DNA from: Halomonas sp. I5-271120
Lineage (GTDB): Bacteria > Pseudomonadota > Gammaproteobacteria > Pseudomonadales > Halomonadaceae
Direction: 5' to 3'
DNA length: 64,000 nt
Assembly (NCBI RefSeq): GCF_030553075.1
Contig: NZ_CP130701.1
Location: forward strand, 620,001 to 684,000
The position numbers were made by a program, and so were the translations under genes. The notes under the pieces were generated by a model. The model had not been told where the DNA came from, did no database searches, and saw only the letters and a program-made list of their open reading frames with translations. Positions 9,371-18,046 of the stretch are shown here, in pieces (the stretch's first letter is position 1; every line of letters begins with the position of its first letter).

Positions 9371-9799
9371 TCACCGCACAATCATTACCGACATTTTGCT
9401 GTGATGCACCACATGCTCGGCATTGGGGCCAAGGACGTAGTCGGCGAACTTGCGCTTGTTGTGCGAGGCCATCACCACTAGGTCAATATCGAGTTTCTTG
9501 GCGGTATCGATGATGGCTTCCCAGGGAGAGCCCTCGGCGATAGCACATTGCACGGTGATATCGCTGGGTATGTGCTGCTGTACGAACGCATGCTGAGCAT
9601 CGGTTAGCGCCTTATGCGCCTTCTCGCTGAAGTCAGCAGGGAAATAGGACCCGACCAGCGGCATGCGGTAGTCAGGCAGCACGGTCACCAAGTGCAGCGA
9701 GGCGCCGAAGGTGTGACACAAGGCCAAGGCGGTGGGCAGCGCCCTTTCCCAGGACGCCTCCTCGTTGAGATCCAGCGGCAGCAGGATTTTCTGATACAT
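9371..9799 (-). CDS. Universal stress protein (UspA family), TRAP-associated
   Basis: A 142-residue single-domain UspA protein. It starts MYQKILLPLDLNEEASWERAL and ends with the usual nucleotide-binding region, here VMASHNKRKFADYVLGPNAEHVVHHSKMSVMIV. The G-2X-G-9X-G(S/T) ATP-binding motif is only partly kept (LGPNAEHVV), so ATP binding is uncertain. It starts 15 bases after the fused TRAP permease stop with a GAGGGGG ribosome site, hence the same operon. In Halomonas elongata the similarly placed TeaD binds ATP and modulates the TeaABC ectoine transporter, so a regulatory role on this transporter is a fair inference. Confidence 0.88.
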   Translation of the reverse strand: MYQKILLPLDLNEEASWERALPTALALCHTFGASLHLVTVLPDYRMPLVGSYFPADFSEKAHKALTDAQHAFVQQHIPSDITVQCAIAEGSPWEAIIDTAKKLDIDLVVMASHNKRKFADYVLGPNAEHVVHHSKMSVMIVR

Positions 9800-9814
9800 G
9801 ATCTACCCCCTCTG

Positions 9815-12409
9815 TTAGGCGGACACCGGTTTGGCCGAGCCATCGCGGCGACGCCGCTGCATCAGCACGATCAGGCCAAAGACCCCGAGGGCCGGAATCC
9901 ACATCCACTCCTTGGACCAACGATCCACAGGTGCCAGCACCTCGATGATCTGCTGATCGAAGTCGAAGCCAAGTTTCTCGGCCTGACTGCCGAAGGCGAC
10001 CATATCGACGACCAGGCTTTCATCCTTGACCAGTAGCTCCAGGCCGAAGTTGGACAGGCGTTCTTCCCCCGTCTCGCCTTCCGGCACCGGCAATGTCATG
10101 TAGGTAGTCAGTGGATCACCATAGGCGTCCTTACCCGCCACCTGGACACGCAGCGTACTGTCATCATCCATCTCACCCAGGGCCTGGACGAACTGGCTCG
10201 GCGGTATCGACTGGTAGGGATCGTGGATCATGTCCATCCAGAAGCCCGGACGGAACAGCGTGAAGGCCACCAGCAGCAGCAGGATACTCTCGTACCAGCG
10301 GTTGCGGGTCAGCATGAAGCCCTGGGTCGCCGCGGCAAAGATCAGCATGGCGATTGTCGCCACCACGAAGACCAGAATGCCCTGCAGGAAGGTCACGTCG
10401 ATCAACAGCAGGTCGGTGTTGAAGATGAACAGGAACGGCAACGCAGCAGTCCGCAAGCTGTAGTAGAACGCCTGGAAACCGGTACGCAGCGGGTCACCCC
10501 CCGATACAGCAGCGGCGGCAAAGGATGCCAGCCCCACCGGTGGCGTGACGTCGGCCATGATGCCGAAATAGAACACGAACAGGTGCACGGCGATCAATGG
10601 CACCAGCAGGCCGTTCTGCTCACCCAAGGTTACGATCACCGGCGCCAGCAGCGCAGAAACCACGATGTAGTTGGCGGTGGTTGGCAGGCCCATGCCGAGG
10701 ATCAGGCTCAGCACCGCGGTGAGCATCAGGATCAGCATCAGGTTGCCCATCGACAGGATCTCGACCACGTCGGCGAGCACCAGGCCAACGCCGGTCTGCG
10801 ATACGGCCCCGACAATGATGCCGGCCGTGGCTGTGGCGATACCGATGCCGATCATGTTGCGGGCACCGGTGACCAGCCCATCCCACAGATCGAGGAAACC
10901 TGCTTTTATGTCCGCGGAGAGATCGCTCTGACCGCGGAAGATCGCCATGATCGGGCGCTGGGTGACGATGATGAAGGTCATGAACACCGTGGCCCAGAAG
11001 GCCGACAGCCCTGGCGACAGCCGCTCGACCATCAGACACCAGACCAGCACCACTACCGGCAGGATGAACTGCAGGCCCACCATCACGGTCGGGCGCGTCT
11101 GGGGCAGCTTGACCACCGGTGCATTGGGATCATCGGTCTCGAGCTCAGGGTAGTTGGAGCCAACCTTGAGCAGCCCGATGTAGATCACCGACAGACCCAC
11201 AGCTACCACCCAGGGGGTTGCCTCGCCGAGTACCGGCTTGAGCCAGCCCAAGCCGTAATAGACCACCAGGGCGGTGATCATCATCAGCAAGAGACCGCCC
11301 AGGAAGCCAATGACCTTGCGTACCAGCGGCTTTGGCGGGTTGCTGCTCTCAAGCCCCTGCATGTTGGCCTTGAGGGCCTCGAGATGGACGATATAGACCA
11401 GAGCGATGTAGGAAATCAGCGCCGGCAGGAAGGCATGCTTGATAACTTCCACATAGGAGATGCCCACGTACTCGACCATCAGGAAGGCCGCAGCGCCCAT
11501 CACCGGCGGCATGATCTGACCGTTCACCGACGAGGCGACCTCAACGGCCCCCGCTTTTTCGGAGGAGAAGCCGACCCGCTTCATCATTGGAATGGTAAAG
11601 GTACCGGTGGTCACCACGTTAGCGATAGAGGAGCCGGAAATCAGGCCGGTCATGCCTGAAGCCACCACTGCCGCCTTGGCCGGACCACCCTTGTAGTGGC
11701 CAAGCAGCGAGAAGGCCACCTTGATGAAGTAGTTACCGGCGCCCGCCTTGTCGAGCAGCGCACCAAACAATACGAACAAAAATACGAAGCTGGTCGACAC
11801 CCCCAGCGCGATGCCGAACACCCCCTGGGTGGTCAGCCACTGGTGGTTGATCAAGCCCGAGACGCTGACCCCTCGATGGGACAGAATGCCCGGCATGTAG
11901 GGACCGGCAAGCGAGTAGCCGATAAAGACCAGGGCCACGATCATCAGCGGCGGGCCAAGCGCCCGGCGCGTGGCCTCGAGCAGCAGCAGAATGCCGATGA
12001 CGCCGACGATCACATCCTGCATGATCGGCGCCCCCGGCCGCTGGGCCAGCTGCTCGTAGAAAATGAACATGTAGGCACCGGCGAGTGCCGCCAGCAGGCC
12101 AAGCACCCAATCCTGAATGGGGATACGATCCCGCGGGGAGTTTTTGGTAGCCGGATAGGCCATGTAAGCCAGAAACAGGGCAAACGCCAGGTGAATCGAG
12201 CGCGACTCGGTGGCGTTGAACACCCCGAACTCGAGCACGAAGGGTAGCGGTGAAGCGATCCACAGCTGGAACAACGACCAGACCGCTGCCGTAATCACCA
12301 GCACCTTGCCAGGCAGTCCGGGCGGCTTTCGCGCCCCGGAGTCCGAGGACGCCACCATGTCCTCGAGATCGACGCTCGAGGCTGAGGTCCTTGTTTTGTC
12401 TTCGCTCAT
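9815..12409 (-). CDS. TRAP transporter fused permease, TAXI type (DctQM fusion)
   Basis: An 864-residue inner-membrane permease in which the small (Q) and large (M) TRAP subunits are one chain, as is usual for TAXI systems. The N-terminal third has about four to six helices (Q part). The M part carries GASSIANVVTTGTFTIP-like and GMGLPTTANYIVVSALLAP segments typical of the family. The C-terminus has a roughly 110-residue soluble stretch before a last helix (WMWIPALGVFGLIVLMQ). I chose the ATG at 12409 because AGGA lies 7 bases before it; an in-frame ATG eight codons earlier has no ribosome site. The substrate is unknown. Confidence 0.92.
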   Translation of the reverse strand: MSEDKTRTSASSVDLEDMVASSDSGARKPPGLPGKVLVITAAVWSLFQLWIASPLPFVLEFGVFNATESRSIHLAFALFLAYMAYPATKNSPRDRIPIQDWVLGLLAALAGAYMFIFYEQLAQRPGAPIMQDVIVGVIGILLLLEATRRALGPPLMIVALVFIGYSLAGPYMPGILSHRGVSVSGLINHQWLTTQGVFGIALGVSTSFVFLFVLFGALLDKAGAGNYFIKVAFSLLGHYKGGPAKAAVVASGMTGLISGSSIANVVTTGTFTIPMMKRVGFSSEKAGAVEVASSVNGQIMPPVMGAAAFLMVEYVGISYVEVIKHAFLPALISYIALVYIVHLEALKANMQGLESSNPPKPLVRKVIGFLGGLLLMMITALVVYYGLGWLKPVLGEATPWVVAVGLSVIYIGLLKVGSNYPELETDDPNAPVVKLPQTRPTVMVGLQFILPVVVLVWCLMVERLSPGLSAFWATVFMTFIIVTQRPIMAIFRGQSDLSADIKAGFLDLWDGLVTGARNMIGIGIATATAGIIVGAVSQTGVGLVLADVVEILSMGNLMLILMLTAVLSLILGMGLPTTANYIVVSALLAPVIVTLGEQNGLLVPLIAVHLFVFYFGIMADVTPPVGLASFAAAAVSGGDPLRTGFQAFYYSLRTAALPFLFIFNTDLLLIDVTFLQGILVFVVATIAMLIFAAATQGFMLTRNRWYESILLLLVAFTLFRPGFWMDMIHDPYQSIPPSQFVQALGEMDDDSTLRVQVAGKDAYGDPLTTYMTLPVPEGETGEERLSNFGLELLVKDESLVVDMVAFGSQAEKLGFDFDQQIIEVLAPVDRWSKEWMWIPALGVFGLIVLMQRRRRDGSAKPVSA

Positions 12410-12483
12410 GAAATCATCCTGCTTGCTATCCATCGCCGGAAAGGCCTGGGCTCCCGGGCCATACCCCGGGGCTAGAAACCATA

Positions 12484-12515
12484 ATGCGCGACCTTCCTGC
12501 AGGAACGGCCGCGCA
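12484..12515 (-). repeat. Intercistronic hairpin between TAXI binding protein and permease
   Basis: ATGCGCG and CGCGCAT arms surround the inner palindrome TTCCTGCAGGAA. There is no T-tract. In binding-protein transporters such hairpins usually stabilise the binding-protein mRNA and lower permease expression; that role is inferred here. Confidence 0.5.
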
Positions 12516-12551
12516 TCGAGTCAGGAGCCTTGAACTCCGTTTAGACCAGGA

Positions 12552-13526
12552 TCACTCGATCCAGCCACGCTCGCGATAGTAGCGAGCCGCACCCGGATGC
12601 AGCGGAGCCGACAGCCCCTGGGTGACCATTTCTTCTTCTTTCAGATTAGCGAATGCAGGGTGCAGACGCTTGAAGCGATCGAAGTTGTCGAACACCGCCT
12701 TGACGGTCTGATAGATGATGTCCTCATCCACGGAGGCCTTGGTCACGAAGGTCGCTGCCACGCCGAAGGTGGTCACGTCCTCGTCGTTGCCCTTGTAAAG
12801 ACCACCCGGGATCAACACCTTCGAGTAATACGGATACTCTTCGACCAGACCGTCGATAGCCGGGCCATCCAGCGGGATCAGCTTGGCATCCACGGTTGTG
12901 GTGGCTTCCTGGATGGAACCGTTGGGGTGACCAACCACATAGACCATGGCGTCGATGTTGTTGTCGGCCAGGGCGGCAGCCTGCTCAGCGGCATCAAGCT
13001 GAGACGCCAGCGAGAAGGTGTCCTCGGTCCAGCCCTTGGCTTCCATGACCTGTTCCATGGTGTTGCGCTGGCCAGAACCCGGGTTACCGATGTTGACGCG
13101 CTTGCCTTCCAGATCATCGAGAGTTTCGATGCCGGAGTCAGCGCGGGCCAGCAGCGTCAGAGGCTCGCCGTGCACGCGGAAGACCGCACGCAGCTCGGGG
13201 TAGGCGTCGCCTGCAAAGTTGCCGGTACCGTTATAGGCCTGGTACTGCACGTCGGACTGAGCCACACCCATGTCCAGCTCACCGGACTTGATGCCGTTGA
13301 TGTTGGCCACAGAACCGCCGGTGGACGGCGCGTTACACTTGATATCTGAGTCTTCGAGACGGTTCACGAGACGGCAGATCGACTGACCGACGACATAATA
13401 GACGCCGGTTTGACCGCCAGTACCGATCGTGATGAAGCGCTCCTGCGCTACGACCGGCGAGGAGAACATGGCGGCACCCATCAGCATGCCGGAGACGGCT
13501 GCAGCAGTGATTGCATGGCGTTTCAT
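12552..13526 (-). CDS. TAXI-family TRAP transporter solute-binding protein
   Basis: A 324-residue periplasmic protein with a signal peptide of about 27 residues ending in SSPVVAQE. The mature start FITIGTGGQTGVYYVVGQSICRLVN is the classic TAXI signature, and GGSVANINGIKSGELDMGVAQSD follows. It captures an unknown small organic solute and delivers it to the fused permease encoded 143 bases downstream. The start has AGAGGTG 7 bases upstream. TAXI proteins that have been studied bind glutamate or related acids, but the ligand cannot be read from sequence. Confidence 0.93.
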   Translation of the reverse strand: MKRHAITAAAVSGMLMGAAMFSSPVVAQERFITIGTGGQTGVYYVVGQSICRLVNRLEDSDIKCNAPSTGGSVANINGIKSGELDMGVAQSDVQYQAYNGTGNFAGDAYPELRAVFRVHGEPLTLLARADSGIETLDDLEGKRVNIGNPGSGQRNTMEQVMEAKGWTEDTFSLASQLDAAEQAAALADNNIDAMVYVVGHPNGSIQEATTTVDAKLIPLDGPAIDGLVEEYPYYSKVLIPGGLYKGNDEDVTTFGVAATFVTKASVDEDIIYQTVKAVFDNFDRFKRLHPAFANLKEEEMVTQGLSAPLHPGAARYYRERGWIE

Positions 13527-13910
13527 TCAGACACCTCTTGGTATTGTTGATGTTGGGTGGCATTGCCACCTCTGCGACATCGTCGCCCGTCTTGCGTCGG
13601 CGCGCATACCCAGAATGACGATTGACCCTTTTCGATCATCGCATTCGATGTATAAGGTATAGCTTGCCAGTGCGGGTCTGGCGACGTTGCGCTATCAGCG
13701 TTCAGTTCCGCTGACCCTTACAGAATATGATTATGCACTACTTTAGATCAAAACAACCGTACGATTCTGCTATTTACGACCAACATCTTAGTACTCTTTG
13801 CCGTTGAAACATGCCGACATCGGTCAACATGTACCGGCGAAACCTGATAGCCGTGCAACTGATATCGATGAGACTGATATCTACGAGCATCGCGGATAGA
13901 CTGAGAAGGG
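13527..13910. other. 384-bp gap with an AT-rich core
   Basis: No gene is apparent. The stretch 13720-13900 is distinctly richer in A and T than its surroundings and probably holds the promoters for the minus-strand TAXI operon and the plus-strand macro-domain gene. A short repeated sequence, ACTGATATC, occurs twice near 13858 and 13872. Confidence 0.5.
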
Positions 13911-14471
13911 ATGAACCCTCGACTCGGACTCCCCATGACACCTGCCGTCGAGATCGAATGCCACCAGGGTGACATCGCCCACCAGCCCGACATGGACGCG
14001 GTGGTCAATGCCGCCAATGCGCAGCTGATGCCGGGCGGCGGAGTCGCCGGCGCCCTGCACCGGGCCGCCGGCCCGGGCCTCGCCGACGATTGTCGTCCGC
14101 TGGCACCGATCCGCCCCGGCCAGGCGGTAATTACCAGCGCCCATGGTTTGCCGAACCGCCACGTGATTCACTGCCTGGGGCCGGTCTATGGCCGCGACGA
14201 GCCCTCGGACATGCTGCTTGCCAGTTGCTACCGAGAGGCCATCGCCCTTGCCGAGGGTCACGGGCTCGCTTCCATCGCCTTTCCCGCTCTGTCCACCGGC
14301 GCTTTCGGCTACCCTATGAACGAAGCCACTTGGGTGGCCCTGACCACGGTACTGATGGAAGCCCCGCACTGCCGCCACCTGCGCCGGGTGCGTTTCGTTC
14401 TCCACGATGCCGCGAGCCTGACGCTCTATCGCCAGACCCTGACCTTGCTCGAGAACGCGGCATCGCCCTGA
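13911..14471 (+). CDS. Macro domain protein (O-acetyl-ADP-ribose deacetylase-like, YmdB type)
   Basis: A single macro domain of 186 residues. It has the ADP-ribose binding loops CHQGDI, AVVNAANAQLMPGGGVAGALHRAAGP and the later FPALSTGAFGYP loop. Enzymes of this class remove ADP-ribose from proteins or hydrolyse O-acetyl-ADP-ribose made by sirtuins. The start is unsure: the ATG at 13911 directly abuts AAGGG, and the ATG at 13935 gives a length closer to YmdB but has only GGA ahead. It is followed 64 bases later by a deacetylase-like gene on the same strand. Confidence 0.9.
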   Translation: MNPRLGLPMTPAVEIECHQGDIAHQPDMDAVVNAANAQLMPGGGVAGALHRAAGPGLADDCRPLAPIRPGQAVITSAHGLPNRHVIHCLGPVYGRDEPSDMLLASCYREAIALAEGHGLASIAFPALSTGAFGYPMNEATWVALTTVLMEAPHCRHLRRVRFVLHDAASLTLYRQTLTLLENAASP

Positions 14472-14535
14472 GCCGGTCTGCGGTGGCCGCGGGCCCAGCC
14501 GGCGGGTAGAGTGAGGCCTTTCTCACCCAAGACTT

Positions 14536-15456
14536 ATGCCCCTAACGCCCGCCATGCCACTGCCGCTGATCCATCACCCTGGCTACACCATCGAGCTTCC
14601 CCCGCGTCATCCCTTTCCGATGGCCAAGTTTCGGGTGCTGCGAAACACCTTGGCCGCCGATGAGAACGAAATTCGTGCTGAGTGGATCACTCCACAAGCG
14701 GCGAACGAGACAAGCCTGGCTCGAGTCCATACGCCCGACTACCTGCGGGCCTTTCTCGGCGGCTCCCTGAGTGAGGCTGCCCAGCGACGCAGCGGTTTTC
14801 GCTGGTCCGAGGCGCTGGTCGAGCGCACCCTGCTCGAAGTCGGCGGCACGCTGGCAAGCGTCGAAGCGGCGCTCGATACCGGCCTTGCCTGCAATACCGC
14901 TGGCGGCACTCACCATGCGCATGCCGATGCCGCCAGCGGCTACTGTCTGATCAATGATCTCGCGGTCGCCGCGGCCCATGCGCTGGCCAAGCGATGGGTC
15001 GCGCGCATCCTGATTGTCGATCTGGACGTGCATCAGGGCGACGGCACCGCACGCCTTTTTCGCCACAATCACCGGATATTCACTTTCTCGATGCACGGCG
15101 CGGCGAACTTCCCGGCTCGCAAGCAGCATAGCGATCTGGACATCGCCCTGCCCCGTGGCACCGGTGATGATGACTACCTCGCACACCTCAAGGCGAGCCT
15201 GCCACAACTGCTGGCCCAGTTCGCGCCTGACCTGGTGCTCTATGATGCCGGCGTAGATGTGCATGCCGATGATCGACTCGGCCACCTGGCATTGAGTGAT
15301 ACAGGCCTGTTCGCCCGGGATCATTACGTGCTGGCAACCTGTCGCGAAGCGGGTTTGCCGGTCGCGGCGGTGATCGGTGGCGGTTATGACCGCGACCTCG
15401 AGGCGCTGGCCGACCGCCACGCCCAGCTGCATCGCGCCGCCAGCACGCTGACCTGA
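14536..15456 (+). CDS. Histone deacetylase family protein (zinc-dependent deacylase)
   Basis: A 306-residue protein of the HDAC/acetoin-utilisation superfamily. It has the paired histidines in GGTHHAHADAASGYCLINDLA (H126, H127), the zinc-binding LDVHQGDGTA (D164, H166), YDAGVDVH near 236-243 and GGGYD near 290. The zinc site looks complete, so hydrolase activity is likely. Substrates in bacteria may be acetyl-lysine, acetylpolyamines or other N-acyl compounds and cannot be told here. Two in-frame ATGs (14536, 14554) lack a clear ribosome site; MPLPLIHHPGY at the second resembles relatives. It is possibly co-transcribed with the macro-domain gene. Confidence 0.9.
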   Translation: MPLTPAMPLPLIHHPGYTIELPPRHPFPMAKFRVLRNTLAADENEIRAEWITPQAANETSLARVHTPDYLRAFLGGSLSEAAQRRSGFRWSEALVERTLLEVGGTLASVEAALDTGLACNTAGGTHHAHADAASGYCLINDLAVAAAHALAKRWVARILIVDLDVHQGDGTARLFRHNHRIFTFSMHGAANFPARKQHSDLDIALPRGTGDDDYLAHLKASLPQLLAQFAPDLVLYDAGVDVHADDRLGHLALSDTGLFARDHYVLATCREAGLPVAAVIGGGYDRDLEALADRHAQLHRAASTLT

Positions 15457-15575
15457 ACCGCCTCAGAGTTACTCCCCGGGTTCAACTATCAAGCACGCGC
15501 TTTGGCTCCCACCACAAGACAGGCTCATGCACCTATATAGAGCGGCTGGAGAGAGCCGATTCAGGGACCTACCAT

Positions 15576-15986
15576 CTAATCGCGGCACTCGCGGCGATAG
15601 GCCGCGGCAAGCTCACGCCGGGCGGCCCGCAGCCGATTGCCACGAGGCTCCTCGTACCCGGCCCGCAGCTGTTGCTGGACGGATTCGAGGCGCTGCTCGA
15701 GCCTTTCGCAGCGAGGATTCACCGCACTGGCAAAGCCCTGCGTCTTTCCACTAGAAGGCCGCGACGACGGCACCGGGCGATAGGGAGAGGCGCCGGGCGG
15801 ACGCATACTATTGATATCCGGCAACTCATCAAGGCTGCGTTGCTCACCGCCGCCGTCGGGAGAGTGATCAGAGAAATGCCACTGGCCCTCCTCATCCTGC
15901 CAGGAATAGACCTGTGCCTGAGCCGCCATTGCCCACCCAACAAGCACCAGGCACACCCCTAGGCGGGTCAGGGCCGAACCTTTCAT
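15576..15986 (-). CDS. DUF4124 domain-containing periplasmic protein
   Basis: A roughly 136-residue protein with a signal peptide (MKGSALTRLGVCLVLVGWAMAAQA) followed at once by the DUF4124 signature VYSWQDEEGQWHFSDHSPDG. The C-terminal half is proline/serine rich and then a charged helix (CERLEQRLESVQQQLRAGYEE). Two cysteines flank this helix. The function of DUF4124 proteins is unknown; many are periplasmic or envelope associated. The start chosen gives the best signal peptide. An ATG at 16028 has a better-spaced AGGGAAG and cannot be excluded. Confidence 0.75.
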   Translation of the reverse strand: MKGSALTRLGVCLVLVGWAMAAQAQVYSWQDEEGQWHFSDHSPDGGGEQRSLDELPDINSMRPPGASPYRPVPSSRPSSGKTQGFASAVNPRCERLEQRLESVQQQLRAGYEEPRGNRLRAARRELAAAYRRECRD

Positions 15987-16090
15987 CGTCTCATGGCGCA
16001 GATGCGCCGCTCGGTTCACTGCTTTCATCGATGCCACTTCCCTGTGGTTGCTGTCATGCGGCGGCTGCCTCTGAGGAGGTATCTGCCTCC

Positions 16091-16146
16091 TATTCCCCGG
16101 CCCCTATTCCCCGGCCCCTATTCCCTGGACCCTGTTCTCTGGACGC
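16091..16146. repeat. Four tandem 14-bp repeats
   Basis: Units TATTCCCCGGCCCC, TATTCCCCGGCCCC, TATTCCCTGGACCC and TGTTCTCTGGACGC follow one another without a gap. The first two are identical and the last two diverge. They lie between dctM (3' end) and the DUF4124 gene (5' end), outside any gene. Confidence 0.8.
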
Positions 16147-16163
16147 ACGCCTCTTTAATTTAG

Positions 16164-17459
16164 CTAGACGTTATATCCCAGAACGCCAGGCAGCCAAAGA
16201 GCGATCGACGGAAAGACCGCCACCAGGGCAAGCGCAGCCGCCATGGCGACCACGAAGATCAGCGCCCAACCCACGGTCTGTTCGAGGCGAATCTTCGCCA
16301 CTTCGGTGGTGACCATCAGGTTTACCGCCACCGGCGGGGTAAACTGGCCGATGGCGATATTCATGGCCAGCAGGATGCCGAACCACACCGGATGCCAACC
16401 AAAATGCTCCATGACCGGAATCAGGATCGGCATCATGATCAGGTAGATCGAGATCGCGTCCAGCACCATCCCCGCCAGCAACACCGCCAGCATGATCAAC
16501 ACCAGCAGCCAGGCGCCATTGTCGGACAGGCCAATGATCCATTCGGCCAGATGTCGAAAGGTACCCAGCATAGTGCCGGCCCAGGCGAAGATCCCGGCCA
16601 GCGCGATGATCAGCATCACCACCCCGGTGATCACCGCGGCCTCGCCGAACAGTCGCCAAAGCTCCCGCCAGTCGAGCTCACGGGTCAGGAAGATGCCCAC
16701 GATGACCCCGTAGGTGACCGCCGCCACAGCCGCCTCGGTGGGCGTAAACAGCCCCGAGCGCAGCCCACCCAGGATCAGCACCGGCGCGAAGAGCGCTGGC
16801 AGCGCCTGACGGAAACTCTCCCCCAGCGCCGGGCGCGACACGCTCTGCGGCGACTCCCAGCCATAGCGCCGCGACAGCCACCAGGCAGGCACTAGCAGGG
16901 CCGCACCGGCGAGCATGCCCGGGAAAAGCCCGGCGGCAAACAGCGCGCGCAGGTCGACCCCCGGCACCACGATCGAATACAGAATCAGCGCCACCGACGG
17001 CGGAATCAGGATCGCCGTGGAGGCAGAGGCCGCGATCAGCGTTGCCGAGAAAGGCTTCGGGTAGCCGGCGCGGGTCATGCTCGGCAGCATCACCATGGCC
17101 ACGGCCGCCGCATCTGCTGGCCCCGAACCACTCATCCCGCCCATGATCATGCAAACAAGCACCGCGACCAGCGCAAGCCCGCCATGGCGAGGCCCGATCA
17201 GCGCCTGGGCGAAGCGCACCAGGCGGGCGGCCACCCCGGCACGCTCGAAGATCAGCCCGGTGAGGATAAATAGAGGAATGGCGATCAGCGGATACTTGGC
17301 GACGCTGTTGTAGGTGTTGGTGCCCAGGGTCGCCAGCATCGTCGCCGGCAATCCCAGCACGATGCCCAGGGCGCCTGACAGGCCAAGCGCAAAAGCTACC
17401 GGCACCCCAGCGATCAAAAGCCCAGCGAACGCCAGGATCATCCATACATCAGGACTCAT
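16164..17459 (-). CDS. dctM: TRAP transporter large permease subunit (DctM type)
   Basis: A 431-residue inner-membrane protein with about twelve hydrophobic helices. Family segments include GLSGALGIVLGLPA, MSGSGPADAAAVAMVMLPSM, PPSVALILYSIVVPG and the C-terminal GQFTPPVAVNLMVTTEVA. It forms the sodium-coupled transport channel with DctQ. The start has GGAGG 8 bases upstream and lies 11 bases inside the end of dctQ, which implies coupling. The symbol describes the subunit type; the substrate need not be a C4-dicarboxylate. Confidence 0.93.
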   Translation of the reverse strand: MSPDVWMILAFAGLLIAGVPVAFALGLSGALGIVLGLPATMLATLGTNTYNSVAKYPLIAIPLFILTGLIFERAGVAARLVRFAQALIGPRHGGLALVAVLVCMIMGGMSGSGPADAAAVAMVMLPSMTRAGYPKPFSATLIAASASTAILIPPSVALILYSIVVPGVDLRALFAAGLFPGMLAGAALLVPAWWLSRRYGWESPQSVSRPALGESFRQALPALFAPVLILGGLRSGLFTPTEAAVAAVTYGVIVGIFLTRELDWRELWRLFGEAAVITGVVMLIIALAGIFAWAGTMLGTFRHLAEWIIGLSDNGAWLLVLIMLAVLLAGMVLDAISIYLIMMPILIPVMEHFGWHPVWFGILLAMNIAIGQFTPPVAVNLMVTTEVAKIRLEQTVGWALIFVVAMAAALALVAVFPSIALWLPGVLGYNV

Positions 17460-17928
17460 CTTCGATGCCTCCGCGCAGGCGATCCAGGCACTGCTGGCTC
17501 AGCCGCAGCAGCATCAGTGCGGCAAGAACAGGCAGCCAGACGATGTACCACCACTGCGGCAGCCCCAGCCCCGGCGACAGCGACTGCCAGTGATATTCAT
17601 CCCAGGCCAGCTTGCCGCCAAACCACACGATCAGGCTCAGTACCGTGGCACTGCAAAGCCATTGGAAGACGATCAGCACCCGTCGCGGCGCCGCCGGCAA
17701 GGCACGTTCGAGCAGGCTGATGCGGATATGGCCGTTGCGACGCAGCGCCACCGACGCACCGGCAAAGGTCAGCACGACCAGCAGGAATACCGAGAATTCC
17801 TCGGTGAAGGCGAAAGAGGCATCGGTGATGTAGCGCACGACGACATTCGCCAGGCTGATCAACGCGATAATTACAAGCGACAAGGTAGCCAGCACCCGCT
17901 CGGGTCTGGCATCGGGTTGGCTCTTCAT
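17449..17928 (-). CDS. dctQ: TRAP transporter small permease subunit (DctQ type)
   Basis: A 159-residue protein with four hydrophobic helices and the family pattern FTEEFSVFLLVVLTFAGASVALRRNGHI in the second and third helices. It pairs with DctM. The ATG at 17928 is chosen because GAGG stands 5 bases upstream; a longer open frame begins 15 codons earlier but runs through the attenuator-like hairpin after dctP. It overlaps dctM by 11 bases. Confidence 0.92.
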   Translation of the reverse strand: MKSQPDARPERVLATLSLVIIALISLANVVVRYITDASFAFTEEFSVFLLVVLTFAGASVALRRNGHIRISLLERALPAAPRRVLIVFQWLCSATVLSLIVWFGGKLAWDEYHWQSLSPGLGLPQWWYIVWLPVLAALMLLRLSQQCLDRLRGGIEDES

Positions 17929-17945
17929 GGCGTCCTCAAACGTCA

Positions 17946-17970
17946 AAAGCCGGCCCTTTTCGGGGCCGGT
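17946..17970 (-). terminator. Attenuator-like hairpin between dctP and dctQM
   Basis: On the minus strand CCGGCCCC, a GAAAA loop and GGGCCGGC are followed by TTTTG, the layout of an intrinsic terminator. It sits between the dctP stop and the dctQ ribosome site, so it probably reduces read-through into the permease genes and keeps the binding protein in excess. Confidence 0.6.
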
Positions 17971-18046
17971 CAATCAGAGACAAGAGCTATTTACACAAGC
18001 GTTGGTCGCGCAGGCGTGCGTCGCTCAAGCGACAGGGACCTGTCAT

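Noticed and set aside
10223..11659. A 478-codon plus-strand open frame inside the TAXI permease
   Set aside because: Very rich in His and Gln, as expected for the complement of membrane-protein codons; it is a shadow of the real permease.
16091..16146. The tandem repeats considered as a CRISPR array
   Set aside because: The units abut without spacers, are only 14 bases long and have no cas genes nearby.
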